NCBI GenBank assembly: GCA_023436715.1
Contig: JAEZIJ010000123.1
Coordinates: 1 to 53,658, forward strand
Length of the DNA stretch: 53,658 nucleotides
Source: Acidobacteriota bacterium
GTDB lineage: Bacteria > Acidobacteriota > Terriglobia > Bryobacterales > Bryobacteraceae
Direction of reading: 5' to 3'
Shown: positions 15,941-24,392 of the stretch, piece by piece
How positions within the stretch are numbered: the stretch's first letter is position 1
Layout: each line of letters starts with the position of its first letter
The notes under the pieces: model-generated
The model's input: only the letters and a program-made list of their open reading frames with translations
Told to the model about the DNA's origin: nothing
Database searches by the model: none
Made by a program: the position numbers and the translations under genes

Positions 15941-18874
15941 ATGATGTTTGACAGGCCCGGGTGCCTGCGGATATTGCTCGTTTGCGCCTGTTCATTGAGT
16001 TCGGTTGCGCAGGCGCAGCAACCAACGGCACCCCAGCAGACAAAGCAGCCAAGTCCATTCGAATCGGTTCCGCAGGCCACTGAGCCGGCCAAGCCGGCGC
16101 AACAGCCGTCCGCTCCCCAGGCGAAACCGCAACTCGAGTCCCCCAAAGCGGCCGTAGAACCCAAGGCTCCGGCCATCGCCACGAACGTTGTCGAAGCCGT
16201 CGAGTTCCGGGGCGCCCGCCGCGTTCCCCAGGACACGCTGCGCGCGATGATCTTCACCAAGAAGGGCGACACCTTCGACCCCGAGACGCTGCGCCGCGAC
16301 TTCATGGCGCTGTGGAATACCGGGCGCTTCGACGACATCACGCTGGAGCAGGAACAGGGCCCCTCGGGCATCATCCTGCGATTCGTCGTGGTGGAACGGC
16401 CCGTCGTGCGGTCCATCAAGTACGAGGGCATCAAGTCGGTCACCGTCTCGGAAATCCTTGACCGGTTCAAGGAGCGGCGCGTCGGCCTGTCCGTCGAGGC
16501 CCAGTACGATCAAAATAAGGTCCAGCGCGCGGCCGTTGTCCTGAAAGAGTTTCTGTCGGAGCGCGGGCGGCAGTACGCAACGGTTACACCCCAACTGCGC
16601 CAGATTCCGCCGTCGTCCCTCGAGGTGACGTTCCTGGTCAATGAGGGCCCGAAGGTCAAGGTCGGAAAGATAGACATCGAGGGCAACCAGGTTTTCGGGG
16701 ACCGCGCCGTCATCCGCGCGATGAGAAACCTGCGCCCGATTGGCGTGCCCCACTCGATCCTGCTCGAAAACATGTTCGCGAAAACCTACGACCTCTCCAA
16801 GCTCGAGCAGGACAAGGACATGATCCGCAACTTCTACCAGGAGCGCGGATACTTCATGGCGCGCCCGCTTGACCAGACGGTTGAGATTCGCAAGGTCGGC
16901 GGCGGCAAATTCCGCATCCCGCTGTTCTACATGAACAAGCCGGGCATCCGCGCCGACGTCAAGATCCCGGTGGAAGAAGGGCGTCTGTATAAGATCCGCA
17001 ACTGGAACTATGTCGGCGTGAAGCTGTTCCGCGTGCCCGAGAGCCTGACCCCGCAACTGTTCAGAATGTCGCCCGGGGACGTGTTCTCCACGGCGAAGTT
17101 CCGCAAGGGCATCGACCAGATGCGCGAGCTGTACGGGCAGTTCGGCTACATCGACTTCGTGCCCGATCCGATTCCGGAACCCATTCCGGGCAGCGATCAG
17201 ATCGATATCACGATCAACGTGGACGAGGGCAAGCAATTCTTCGTGCGCCGTATCGATTTCTCCGGCAACTCGACCACGCGCGACAAGGTCATCCGCCGCG
17301 AACTGATGCTCGATGAAGGCGACCTGTTCAACAGCAAGATGTGGGAGTTGAGCGTCCTCCGCCTCAACCAGCTCGGTTATTTCGAGCAGTTGAAGAAAGA
17401 GGACGCCGCGCAGATCACCCGCGACGCGCGCAACAACACGGTGGACATTCTCCTCAAGGTGAAGGAGCGCGGGAAGAACACGGTCGGCCTGACTGGCGGC
17501 GTGTCCGGTATCGCCGGCAGCTTCATCGGGTTCAACTACTCGACGAACAACTTCCTCGGACTGGGCGAAACGCTCTCGCTCGACTCCCAGCTTGGCGACC
17601 GCATCCGCAACGTCACGTTCGGCTTCACCGAACCGTACTTCCTCGACCGGCCCATCCAGTTGGGCTTCACGGTTTTCACGCAGCGGTTCAGCTACGACCA
17701 GGGGCGCGAAGTTTCGCTCTTCACCGGCCGCAACATGATCCCGTACTTTGAAGCCCTCGGCAAGGAAAACCTCATGAATTACGTGTCGAACGGGCACGGA
17801 TTCACGGTCTTCACGAGCTACCCGCTGAAGAGAAGTTTCGCCCGGCTGGGTTTGAGCTACGGCTATAGCAACTCGAAGTACACGCCAGTCACGGATGCGG
17901 CCAAGGCGTACTTCAACTACAGCAGCTTCCAGGAACTCTCCGGTCCGAACTCGCTGCACGGCATCCGGACCAGCCAGCTCATTCCGTCCTACACCTACAA
18001 CACGGTGAACCACCCGCTTAACCCGACCAACGGCAAGAGCATTTCGATTTCAAGCGGGTTTGCGGGCAGCTTCCTCGGCGGCAACGTGAATATGATCCAG
18101 CCGTCCGTCGATTTCCGCTATTTCAAGCCCTCGCCGTTTAAGAAGGAGCACGTTTTGGGCCTGCGGCTGATGGGATCGTTTGTCACTGGATATGGCGGGA
18201 AGGTGGCACCACCGTTCAACCGCTATTACATCGGCGGCGAGCAGGACGTCCGCGGGTTTGAGATCTGGGGCATCAGCCCGATCTCGTTCATCCCGAGTTC
18301 AGCCAACGTGGGTGTACTGAATGACGATGGATCGCCACGCGTCCAGAAGGTGATACAGAACGGCGTCGAGAAGTTCGTACCCGTGTCGCAAACCATTCCG
18401 ATCTATCAGTTCGTGCCCATCGGCGGCGACACGCAAGTGGTCGCCAACTTCGAGTACCGCATCCCGATCGCTGGGCCGGTCACTCTGGCGGCGTTCTTCG
18501 ACGCCGGCATGAACAAGGTTCTGAGGCCGGGGCAGCTCGCGTTGAATGCCGACCGGCTGACCGAGTTGAACGGAACCTTCCCATCGGCCGGCTTCAACGG
18601 CAAGGGTGTAATCGCCCCGGGCACGCAGAAGATTCGTAGTTCGACAGGCCTCGAGCTTCAGGTGCTGCTGCCTGTGGTCAATGCGCCGTTCCGTATTTAC
18701 TGGGCGTATAACCCAACCATCGTGCAGCAGTTTATACAGCCGCCGGTCGTCGCGGACCGCTCGATGTTCCCGAACGAGGCGACTTTCTTAAACTCGGTAT
18801 CGCAATTCGGGCAGCAGATCCCGTTCTTCGAACTGAGGAAAACGTTCCGCTTCACGATTGGGCGGACGTTCTAG
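15941..18874 (+). CDS. bamA: Outer membrane protein assembly factor BamA
   Basis: A 977-residue outer membrane protein that folds and inserts beta-barrels. A signal peptide ends near residue 27 (SVAQAQQ), then comes a Pro/Gln-rich linker to about 75. Five POTRA repeats follow (first VVEAVEFRGARRVPQDTLRA, later FFVRRIDFSGNSTTRDKVIR). A C-terminal Omp85 barrel has the conserved RYYIGGEQDVRGFE loop and ends with F. It is longer than E. coli BamA (810), mainly from the linker and barrel loops. The Skp/OmpH gene lies 59 bases downstream, the usual pairing. The in-frame double ATG (15941 and 15944) leaves the start unsure by one residue. Confidence 0.96.
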   Translation: MMFDRPGCLRILLVCACSLSSVAQAQQPTAPQQTKQPSPFESVPQATEPAKPAQQPSAPQAKPQLESPKAAVEPKAPAIATNVVEAVEFRGARRVPQDTLRAMIFTKKGDTFDPETLRRDFMALWNTGRFDDITLEQEQGPSGIILRFVVVERPVVRSIKYEGIKSVTVSEILDRFKERRVGLSVEAQYDQNKVQRAAVVLKEFLSERGRQYATVTPQLRQIPPSSLEVTFLVNEGPKVKVGKIDIEGNQVFGDRAVIRAMRNLRPIGVPHSILLENMFAKTYDLSKLEQDKDMIRNFYQERGYFMARPLDQTVEIRKVGGGKFRIPLFYMNKPGIRADVKIPVEEGRLYKIRNWNYVGVKLFRVPESLTPQLFRMSPGDVFSTAKFRKGIDQMRELYGQFGYIDFVPDPIPEPIPGSDQIDITINVDEGKQFFVRRIDFSGNSTTRDKVIRRELMLDEGDLFNSKMWELSVLRLNQLGYFEQLKKEDAAQITRDARNNTVDILLKVKERGKNTVGLTGGVSGIAGSFIGFNYSTNNFLGLGETLSLDSQLGDRIRNVTFGFTEPYFLDRPIQLGFTVFTQRFSYDQGREVSLFTGRNMIPYFEALGKENLMNYVSNGHGFTVFTSYPLKRSFARLGLSYGYSNSKYTPVTDAAKAYFNYSSFQELSGPNSLHGIRTSQLIPSYTYNTVNHPLNPTNGKSISISSGFAGSFLGGNVNMIQPSVDFRYFKPSPFKKEHVLGLRLMGSFVTGYGGKVAPPFNRYYIGGEQDVRGFEIWGISPISFIPSSANVGVLNDDGSPRVQKVIQNGVEKFVPVSQTIPIYQFVPIGGDTQVVANFEYRIPIAGPVTLAAFFDAGMNKVLRPGQLALNADRLTELNGTFPSAGFNGKGVIAPGTQKIRSSTGLELQVLLPVVNAPFRIYWAYNPTIVQQFIQPPVVADRSMFPNEATFLNSVSQFGQQIPFFELRKTFRFTIGRTF

Positions 18875-18933
18875 TTTCCCTGTTCGTACGCGCCTGTATG
18901 TTATGATTTGGAATTCAAAAGGAGTTTGAAACT

Positions 18934-19539
18934 GTGAGAAAGAGTGCGTTTGCGGCCCCCCTGCTCATGTTGGGCTGCGGGATCCTGGCTTTTGCGCAGA
19001 GCGGCGCCCCCACAAAGGTGGGCATCATCCACATCCAGAACGCGATCATCCAGACGAAGGATGGCCAGAAGGCCGCCGCCGAAATGGACACGAAGTTCGC
19101 GCCTAAGCGTAAGACGTTCGATCAGAAACAGACCGAACTCACGACGCTACAGGGCCAATATCGCAACGGCACGAACACGATGAGCGAGGACGCGAAGCAA
19201 AAGCTGGCGCGCGACATCGATCAGAAGACGAAGCTGTTGCAGCGCGACATGGATGACGCGCAGGCCGAATTGGACCAGGAACAACAGCGCGTGCTTCAGG
19301 ACCTCGGCCAGAAGATGATGGTCGTGATCGATAAGTACGCGAGCGAGCACGGGTTCTCCCTGATCCTTGACGTCAGCTCTCCCCAGACGCCGGTGCTCTA
19401 CGCCTCGAACACGATCGATATCACCCGGGACATCGTGGAACTGTACGACAAGAACGCCGGTCTGCCGGGCGCCTCCGCGGCCAAGCCTGCTGTCACCCCG
19501 AAGCCGGCCGCTGCCGCACCTGCCAAGAAGCAGCCCTAA
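18934..19539 (+). CDS. OmpH/Skp-family periplasmic chaperone
   Basis: A 201-residue secreted protein: GTG start with AAAGGAG 8 bases before it, a signal peptide to about residue 22 (LAFAQS), then the Skp core. The core is VGIIHIQNAIIQTKDGQKA followed by a long alpha-hairpin rich in Lys, Gln and Asp (about 45-135). The protein ends in an Ala/Pro/Lys tail. Skp holds unfolded outer membrane proteins for BamA, and bamA lies directly upstream. Confidence 0.92.
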   Translation: MRKSAFAAPLLMLGCGILAFAQSGAPTKVGIIHIQNAIIQTKDGQKAAAEMDTKFAPKRKTFDQKQTELTTLQGQYRNGTNTMSEDAKQKLARDIDQKTKLLQRDMDDAQAELDQEQQRVLQDLGQKMMVVIDKYASEHGFSLILDVSSPQTPVLYASNTIDITRDIVELYDKNAGLPGASAAKPAVTPKPAAAAPAKKQP

Positions 19540-19562
19540 AGTCACCTCTTAACGCAATGGAT

Positions 19563-19584
19563 GGACAGGCCGGAAGGCCTGTCC
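19563..19584. terminator. Stem-loop between convergent genes (REP-like)
   Basis: GGACAGGCC (19563-19571), the loop GGAA, and GGCCTGTCC (19576-19584) form a perfect 9-pair hairpin, followed by CAC. It lies between the ends of the skp and JAMM genes, so it can stop transcription from both sides. It ends in CCTGTCCCAC, related to CCTGCCCCAC at 25.77 kb. Confidence 0.6.
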
Positions 19585-19597
19585 CACTTGCGGCCCA

Positions 19598-20887
19598 CTA
19601 CCGCTTCGCTGCCCCGGCCCTGGCTCTTCGAAGAAGGGCGTCCTTCTTTTCAATCTCGGCGCGCAGTTTTTCCACCTCGGCCTTAAGGGCGTCGCGCTCG
19701 CGCACTAGTTCGGTCTCCTCCGGGCGCCGCACGCGCTGCCCGATGAACCGGATGGATTCCTGTTGAGTGCGGCTCCGCGGCTGGTCGACGCTGAGGCGCA
19801 CATCGACTATGTCGGCATGCCGTACGTAGTCCACGCTACCCTCCCGCAGGCGCTCGCCATCGAGCTGCATCTGAACGCGTTCCTTCCCGTCCGTGATGTC
19901 GAGCGTGGCGCTCTTTGCATTCCGGATCGGCCCGGCGGTCCGGTCCCACTCGATCAGCAGTTGGCCTCCGACGTCGGCCACCCATAGTGAGAGCGGCTGC
20001 GGGCGGGCGGCATATTGGTACCAGGCCTGCACTCCCGCGCCACCGCCGATGGTGCCCAGAATCGCCACGGCCACCCACATCCATTTTCGGCTCTGCCATT
20101 GCTTCGGTGCGGCGCTCGCGAACGAAGGGAGCGCAAAGCTGCCGGGCGAAGCGTCGGCTGCGGTGGGGGCCGCAGAGGTCGCCAACCCGCCGAACGTCGG
20201 AGCCGGGAGATCGACCGGAGCGCTCACGGCAGGCCGTTGCGGCACAGGTTCGGTGACAACGGCAGGTTGGGGCGGCAGGACCAGCGCCGGTCTTGCGCGC
20301 TCAGGCGCGGGTGCGGCGGGTTTCTCTTGCGGCGCCGGCCGTTTCCGTCTCGGCTGCACCGCGAACTCCTCGTAGCTCGCTTCCGCGTGAACCTCGCCGT
20401 TGCGTTCGCGCAGGAAGAAGCCGGCTCGCGCCGGACCAAACGCCTCCGGACGGATGCAAAGCGCCACCTGCCACTGCTCGGGAAAGTAGCGGTCGTAGAT
20501 TTCCAGATCCCTCGGAGAAAGCGCAATCCCGCTGCGCGTGTGGGAGTGGTACCAGCCCACGGGTAGCAGGCCGGCCAGGGATGGTTCGGTGCGCGGCAGT
20601 TCCAGCAACTGCCTCATCGCCGCCTTGTCTCGCTCGGATAGCACGAAGCGGGGACCGAAAGCATGCTCGCAGTCCAAACTTCGGAACGCGGTGATTCGCA
20701 CCACTCCGCGCTGCACCGTGCCAAACAGGACGCCGCCGACCTCCATGCCGCCGTGCCGGAACCGGTAAAGGCCATCGACGGCGATCGCGGAGATTTCCTC
20801 GAGGACCGGAACCAGGTACTCGATACGGAGCGGAAGTCCTTCGATAGACCAAACGCCGTATTCGGGCTCGATTTCCGCTAAAGACAT
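19598..20887 (-). CDS. Membrane-anchored JAMM/MPN+ metalloprotease-like protein
   Basis: A 429-residue protein with an N-terminal JAB/MPN domain (about 20-175). The full JAMM zinc motif is there: Glu49 in MEVGG, then HSHTRSGIALSPRD giving His114, His116, Ser124 and Asp127. A Pro/Ala-rich linker (about 180-265) leads to one membrane helix (269-289), a beta-rich segment, and a coiled coil at 390-421. JAMM enzymes cleave isopeptide or peptide bonds next to ubiquitin-like tails, or cysteine carriers. Here the catalytic part should be cytoplasmic and the C-terminal part outside, because the linker and helix follow it without a signal peptide. No ubiquitin-like gene is adjacent. The substrate is unknown. 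Confidence 0.8.
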   Translation of the reverse strand: MSLAEIEPEYGVWSIEGLPLRIEYLVPVLEEISAIAVDGLYRFRHGGMEVGGVLFGTVQRGVVRITAFRSLDCEHAFGPRFVLSERDKAAMRQLLELPRTEPSLAGLLPVGWYHSHTRSGIALSPRDLEIYDRYFPEQWQVALCIRPEAFGPARAGFFLRERNGEVHAEASYEEFAVQPRRKRPAPQEKPAAPAPERARPALVLPPQPAVVTEPVPQRPAVSAPVDLPAPTFGGLATSAAPTAADASPGSFALPSFASAAPKQWQSRKWMWVAVAILGTIGGGAGVQAWYQYAARPQPLSLWVADVGGQLLIEWDRTAGPIRNAKSATLDITDGKERVQMQLDGERLREGSVDYVRHADIVDVRLSVDQPRSRTQQESIRFIGQRVRRPEETELVRERDALKAEVEKLRAEIEKKDALLRRARAGAAKR

Positions 20888-21066
20888 GGGATCAGGACGC
20901 TGGCTGTGCGGCCGAATCTCAACTGTAGCGTCGATAGGACTACCATCGCAAGCATCTCATGAGTTATACGGGTCCTATTACCAGTAGCTAATTTGTGGTC
21001 ACCCGCACTTGGGGGTATCGGTCTCGCCTGGGATCACACGACTCTGTTCGCGGATATCATGGTGCG

Positions 21067-22164
21067 ATGAAGCTGCTTGCGACTGCCCTGTTTCCCGCCC
21101 TCCTGCTGGGCAGTACCGTACCGCTGTTCAACGGCCGCGACCTCCAGGGCTGGGTACACGAGGGCGATTGCCCGACGTTTGCCGCCACCGGGGGCGAATT
21201 GCGCACCAGCGGCCGGGGCAACTTCCCGAACTGGCTGCGCACGGCGTCGGAATACGAAAACTTCCGCCTCCGTTTCGAGTACAAGCTCGCGCAGTGGGCC
21301 GAGGCGGCCGTTGTGATGCGGGCGCCGCGATGGGGCCGCCCGGCGCAGGCAGGTGTTGCCATTGTGCTGGCCCACGACTACCACAAAGTAGTGGACAATT
21401 ACGTGACCGGAGCGGTCGCGGGCGCACAACCTCCGATACGAGCGCTGCCGGCATCCTTCGGCGAATGGCACACCGCGGAAATTCTACTGGATGGCGAGCG
21501 GCTCCGCACCTCGGTGGACGGTGTCGCCGTTCAGGATCTGGACATCTCCGAGCACGCGGAACTGCGATACCGCCTCAAGCGCGGCTACATCGGCTTCCAG
21601 GACCTCGGATACGGCTACTCGCTCCGCAATATCGAGATCGAGGACCTCGGCTCCCGCCTGAAGTACATCCGGTTATTCGATGGAGAGTCGCTCAAAGGTT
21701 GGGAGGCGCGCGGAGCCGGAAACTGGTCGGTTCGCGGCGGGTCGCTGGCCGGCGAGAACAGCGACGGAATCCTCTACGCGCCACCCCTGTTCGGAGATTT
21801 CGAACTGACCACTCAGGTGTTGAGTCATCGCCGCGTGAACAGCGGGATCTTCCTGCGCGGGTTCCCTGCCGGGCCGAATCGCGGCTTCGAGGTGCAGATT
21901 TACAGTCCCATGGACGGCGTGTATCCAACAGGCAGCATATACACGATCGACCGCAGCCGCATCTCGGCCGACTACGAGGAGCGGTGGTTCCTCATGCAGA
22001 TCCGGGTGGAAGGTTCGAGCTGCCTCGTGCGCATCGACGGCCAGACAGTCGCCCAAACCGCCAATCTGCCCGAAGCGGTTCGAAAGCCCGGCCGCATAGG
22101 GTTTCAGATCCACTCGGAGAACTCCGGCGTGGAGTTTCGCGACATCTCGGTACGCCCGCTATAG
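21067..22164 (+). CDS. Secreted protein with two DUF1080 (laminin G-like) domains
   Basis: A 365-residue protein starting at ATG 21067 (MKLLATALFPALLLGS, a signal peptide). Two copies of the DUF1080/3-keto-disaccharide hydrolase fold follow. The first begins VPLFNGRDLQGWVHEGDCP and the second, near residue 200, IRLFDGESLKGWEARGAGNW. The second has the more typical FRGFPAGPNRGFEVQI-like core (here FLRGFPAGPNRGFEVQI). Such domains act on, or bind, oxidised sugars and polysaccharides. The longer frame from 20995 is not used because the signal peptide begins at 21067. Bases 20888-21066 hold nothing I can name. Confidence 0.8.
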   Translation: MKLLATALFPALLLGSTVPLFNGRDLQGWVHEGDCPTFAATGGELRTSGRGNFPNWLRTASEYENFRLRFEYKLAQWAEAAVVMRAPRWGRPAQAGVAIVLAHDYHKVVDNYVTGAVAGAQPPIRALPASFGEWHTAEILLDGERLRTSVDGVAVQDLDISEHAELRYRLKRGYIGFQDLGYGYSLRNIEIEDLGSRLKYIRLFDGESLKGWEARGAGNWSVRGGSLAGENSDGILYAPPLFGDFELTTQVLSHRRVNSGIFLRGFPAGPNRGFEVQIYSPMDGVYPTGSIYTIDRSRISADYEERWFLMQIRVEGSSCLVRIDGQTVAQTANLPEAVRKPGRIGFQIHSENSGVEFRDISVRPL

Positions 22165-22216
22165 CGCGCGGGATTGACTCGTCCGGGCGTGGTCTACTAA
22201 CTTGGAATCGTCGGAA

Positions 22217-22645
22217 ATGAACATATCTGTCAAGGGCGAGTATGCGCTGCACGCCATCTTCGATCTGGCGGCGCACACCTCCGGCGAGCCCGTGAAAATC
22301 GCCGAGATATCGAAGCGGCAGAAAATTCCGCAGAAGTTTCTTGAATTGATTCTCGCGAGTCTGAAGCAGGGTGGATTCGTGGAATCGCGGCGGGGAGCCG
22401 AGGGTGGGTACATGCTCGCGCGCCCGGCCGATGCGATCAGGATTGGCGAAGTGGTCCGGTACGTCGAGGGTTCGCGCGCTCCTCGTTCTCAGACGGCCAA
22501 GCGGAAATCCGAGACCCCGTTCAGCGACATGTGGCGGCAGGTTGACGAGGCGATATCGGAAGTCATCGACCGGACTACGTTCGCGGAGCTCGTTCGCCGC
22601 TGGGCCGAACGCCAGAGCAAATACATTCCCAACTGGGACATCTGA
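22217..22645 (+). CDS. Rrf2-family transcriptional regulator
   Basis: A 142-residue winged-helix regulator starting MNISVKGEYALHAIFDLAAH, the Rrf2/IscR opening. The recognition helix region is KIAEISKRQKIPQKFLELIL and the wing GGFVESRRGAEGGYMLARP. IscR and NsrR carry three cysteines for an iron-sulfur cluster. This protein has no cysteine at all, so it belongs with CymR-like members that sense by partner protein or small molecule. ATG 22217 is preferred to the TTG at 22202. A strong hairpin terminator follows. Confidence 0.9.
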   Translation: MNISVKGEYALHAIFDLAAHTSGEPVKIAEISKRQKIPQKFLELILASLKQGGFVESRRGAEGGYMLARPADAIRIGEVVRYVEGSRAPRSQTAKRKSETPFSDMWRQVDEAISEVIDRTTFAELVRRWAERQSKYIPNWDI

Positions 22646-22661
22646 TTCGCCAGGCAGACAG

Positions 22662-22688
22662 ACTCAACCGTAAATGCGACGGTTGAGT
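22662..22688 (+). terminator. Hairpin terminator after the Rrf2 gene
   Basis: ACTCAACCGT (22662-22671), the loop AAATGCG and ACGGTTGAGT (22679-22688) form a perfect 10-pair stem, 17 bases after the Rrf2 stop codon. The remaining bases to 22919 hold only small palindromes (CTCTTGCAAGAG at 22818-22829 and CATGAA/TTCATG at 22837-22854). Confidence 0.7.
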
Positions 22689-22919
22689 AAAGCGGGCGCG
22701 GGGTTGGGTGAAAGGGTGAGTGCGCCCGCTATCGTAAAGGGGATTATGTGTAGATAAACGCGAATAGCGGAGAAAATGTTACGGTCCTCCGAAGATTTTT
22801 CGCGTATTTTCTCGCTGCTCTTGCAAGAGAGTAAAACATGAATGCTGGTTCATGAATTTCAGCTCATATTGCTTCCGCGCGCCCGGTGACGCGGCGTTGT
22901 GGCAGACTGGACAGGGTAT

Positions 22920-23354
22920 ATGAAACTGCTCGCCGCTTTGGGAGTGATCTTCTGGCTGATTCCGTGCGCCTCCCGTGCGCAGGTCAGCGACGCGCTGCAA
23001 GCGTGCAACGCAAACGCCGTTTCTCAGATCGAGGTGAACAAGTGCGCCGGGGACGAGTTCAAGCGCGCGGACGAAGAGATGAATCGCGCTTATGAGAACC
23101 TTCTGGCCAAGGCCGCCAGGAACCCGATCGCGGTGAAGAAGATCAGGGCAGCCCAGAAAGCCTGGCTTGCCTTTCGCGAGGCACACCTCGATGCGGTGTT
23201 CCCGGCCGAGGACAAGGCGGCGTCCTACGGAGCCGTCCAACCGATGTGCGCCTCCATGCTGCGAGCCGAACTGGCCAGGGATCGCACAAAGGTCCTCGAG
23301 ACGATGGCCAACCCCGAAGAGGGCGATGTCTGCGGCGGTCAGCGCTACCGATGA
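22920..23354 (+). CDS. Secreted LprI-domain protein (lysozyme inhibitor-like)
   Basis: A 144-residue protein starting at ATG 22920, with a signal peptide ending near residue 20 (CASRA). The LprI domain (DUF1311) shows NKCAGDEFKRADEEMNRAYE, then AAQKAWLAFREAHLDAV, and two further cysteines (MCASML and DVCGGQ) that can form disulfides with the first ones. Relatives in mycobacteria inhibit lysozyme; most others are untested. The stop overlaps the next start as ATGA. Confidence 0.8.
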   Translation: MKLLAALGVIFWLIPCASRAQVSDALQACNANAVSQIEVNKCAGDEFKRADEEMNRAYENLLAKAARNPIAVKKIRAAQKAWLAFREAHLDAVFPAEDKAASYGAVQPMCASMLRAELARDRTKVLETMANPEEGDVCGGQRYR

Positions 23355-23878
23355 GAATTCTCGACGTCGGCTGCGGAGTGAAGAAAGCGCCGGGCTCGAT
23401 CGGCATCGACCGCAACCCTGCCAGCGCGGCCGACGTCCTCTGTGACCTCGACCGCTTTCCATACCCGTTCCGGGACAACTCGTTCGACCGTTTGCAGGCC
23501 ATCCATGTGATCGAGCACGTCTCGGACGTCATCCGCACAATGGAGGAGTTTCACCGGCTCGTCCGGCCGGGGGGGCGCATCCACCTGGTCACCCCGCATT
23601 ACACGGATTTCAGCTCCTTTTGCGACCCCACGCACCGCTGGCACCTCAACAGCTTCTCCTTCCGCTATTTTGGGGAAGACCACGGCGGCTTCGGCTACTA
23701 CTCCCCGGTCCGGCTGCGCGAGCGTGGCGTGCGAGTCCGGCTGCTCGCGCTCTGGAGGATGTTGGGTTTTGAGTTCCTGGTGAACCGCTCCCGCCGGCTC
23801 CGGCTGTTCTGGGAGCATTACGCCTGCTATGTCGTGCGCGGGAAGGTGTTGGAATTCGAGTTCGAGGTGGTGAAGTGA
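23351..23878 (+). CDS. Class I SAM-dependent methyltransferase
   Basis: A 175-residue enzyme starting MRILDVGCGVKKAPGSIGID, the SAM-binding glycine loop and first acidic residue. Motif 2 is CDLDRFPYPFRDNSFD, and the strand leading to HVIEHVSDVIRTMEEFHRLV is the usual Methyltransf_11 core. The C-terminal part FDPTHRWHLNSFSFRYF-like (here CDPTHRWHLNSFSFRYF) is shared with proteins of unknown substrate. It overlaps the neighbour on both sides (ATGA at the start, GTGA at the end), so it is part of one operon with the LprI-like gene and yraN. Confidence 0.85.
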   Translation: MRILDVGCGVKKAPGSIGIDRNPASAADVLCDLDRFPYPFRDNSFDRLQAIHVIEHVSDVIRTMEEFHRLVRPGGRIHLVTPHYTDFSSFCDPTHRWHLNSFSFRYFGEDHGGFGYYSPVRLRERGVRVRLLALWRMLGFEFLVNRSRRLRLFWEHYACYVVRGKVLEFEFEVVK

Positions 23879-24318
23879 TCGGGTGGATGCTTCGCCTGGC
23901 CGACTCCGCCCGCCATCGCGCCCGCATGCGCCGGTGGGATCGGACCCAGGCGCTCGGGCGGCACGGCGAGGACCTGGCCCACCGATACCTCGAGCGCGCC
24001 GGCTTCTCCGTGGTGGCCCGCAATTACCGGCCGCCCGCGGGACGAGGCGAAGTTGACCTGATCGCCTGGGAACGCGATACCCTCGTCTTCGTCGAGGTGA
24101 AGTCCCGGCGCAGCGACGAGTTCGGCGCTCCAGACCGCAACGTGGACGATGAGAAGCGCACGGCGCTGATCCGTGCCGGCCGCGACTACGCCCGCCGCGC
24201 AGGCGTCCCGTGGGAGCGAGTCCGCTTCGACCTGATGAGCATTGTCTTCTCCGAGCCGCCTGCGTTCACGCATTCCAGGGATGCATTCAACGCGGGCCGC
24301 ACACTACAAACGCTATAA
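23875..24318 (+). CDS. YraN family protein (UPF0102, endonuclease-like fold)
   Basis: A 147-residue protein with the YraN pattern: GRHGEDLAHRYLERAGFSVV, then GRGEVDLIAWERDTLVFVEV and K-S-R. The acidic and lysine residues E-x-D ... E-V-K are the PD-(D/E)XK-type nuclease core, though activity of YraN proteins is little studied. The GTG start at 23875 overlaps the methyltransferase stop. The N-terminal arginine-rich extension is longer than in most relatives. Confidence 0.9.
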   Translation: MIGWMLRLADSARHRARMRRWDRTQALGRHGEDLAHRYLERAGFSVVARNYRPPAGRGEVDLIAWERDTLVFVEVKSRRSDEFGAPDRNVDDEKRTALIRAGRDYARRAGVPWERVRFDLMSIVFSEPPAFTHSRDAFNAGRTLQTL

Positions 24319-24384
24319 TTATCATGCTCTAGGGCGATGCTGAAAAGCAGCACCCTGCCAGCCCCGCTGCTGTGAATCAGGAGG
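24314..24384 (+). promoter_or_regulatory. galT leader: -10 box, stem-loops and ribosome site
   Basis: TATAAT (24314-24319) overlaps the yraN stop and could be the -10 box; no good -35 is visible. The transcript would then contain AGGG-TGCT-AAGCA-CCCT type pairing (24331-24356), while AGCAGC (24346-24351) can instead pair with GCTGCT (24366-24371) close to the AGGAGG site (24379-24384). The two folds exclude each other. Confidence 0.35.
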
Positions 24385-24392
24385 ATTCCGTA

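Noticed and set aside
15992..18013. A 673-codon open frame on the minus strand
   Set aside because: Antisense shadow of bamA; no signal peptide, domain or ribosome site that would support it.
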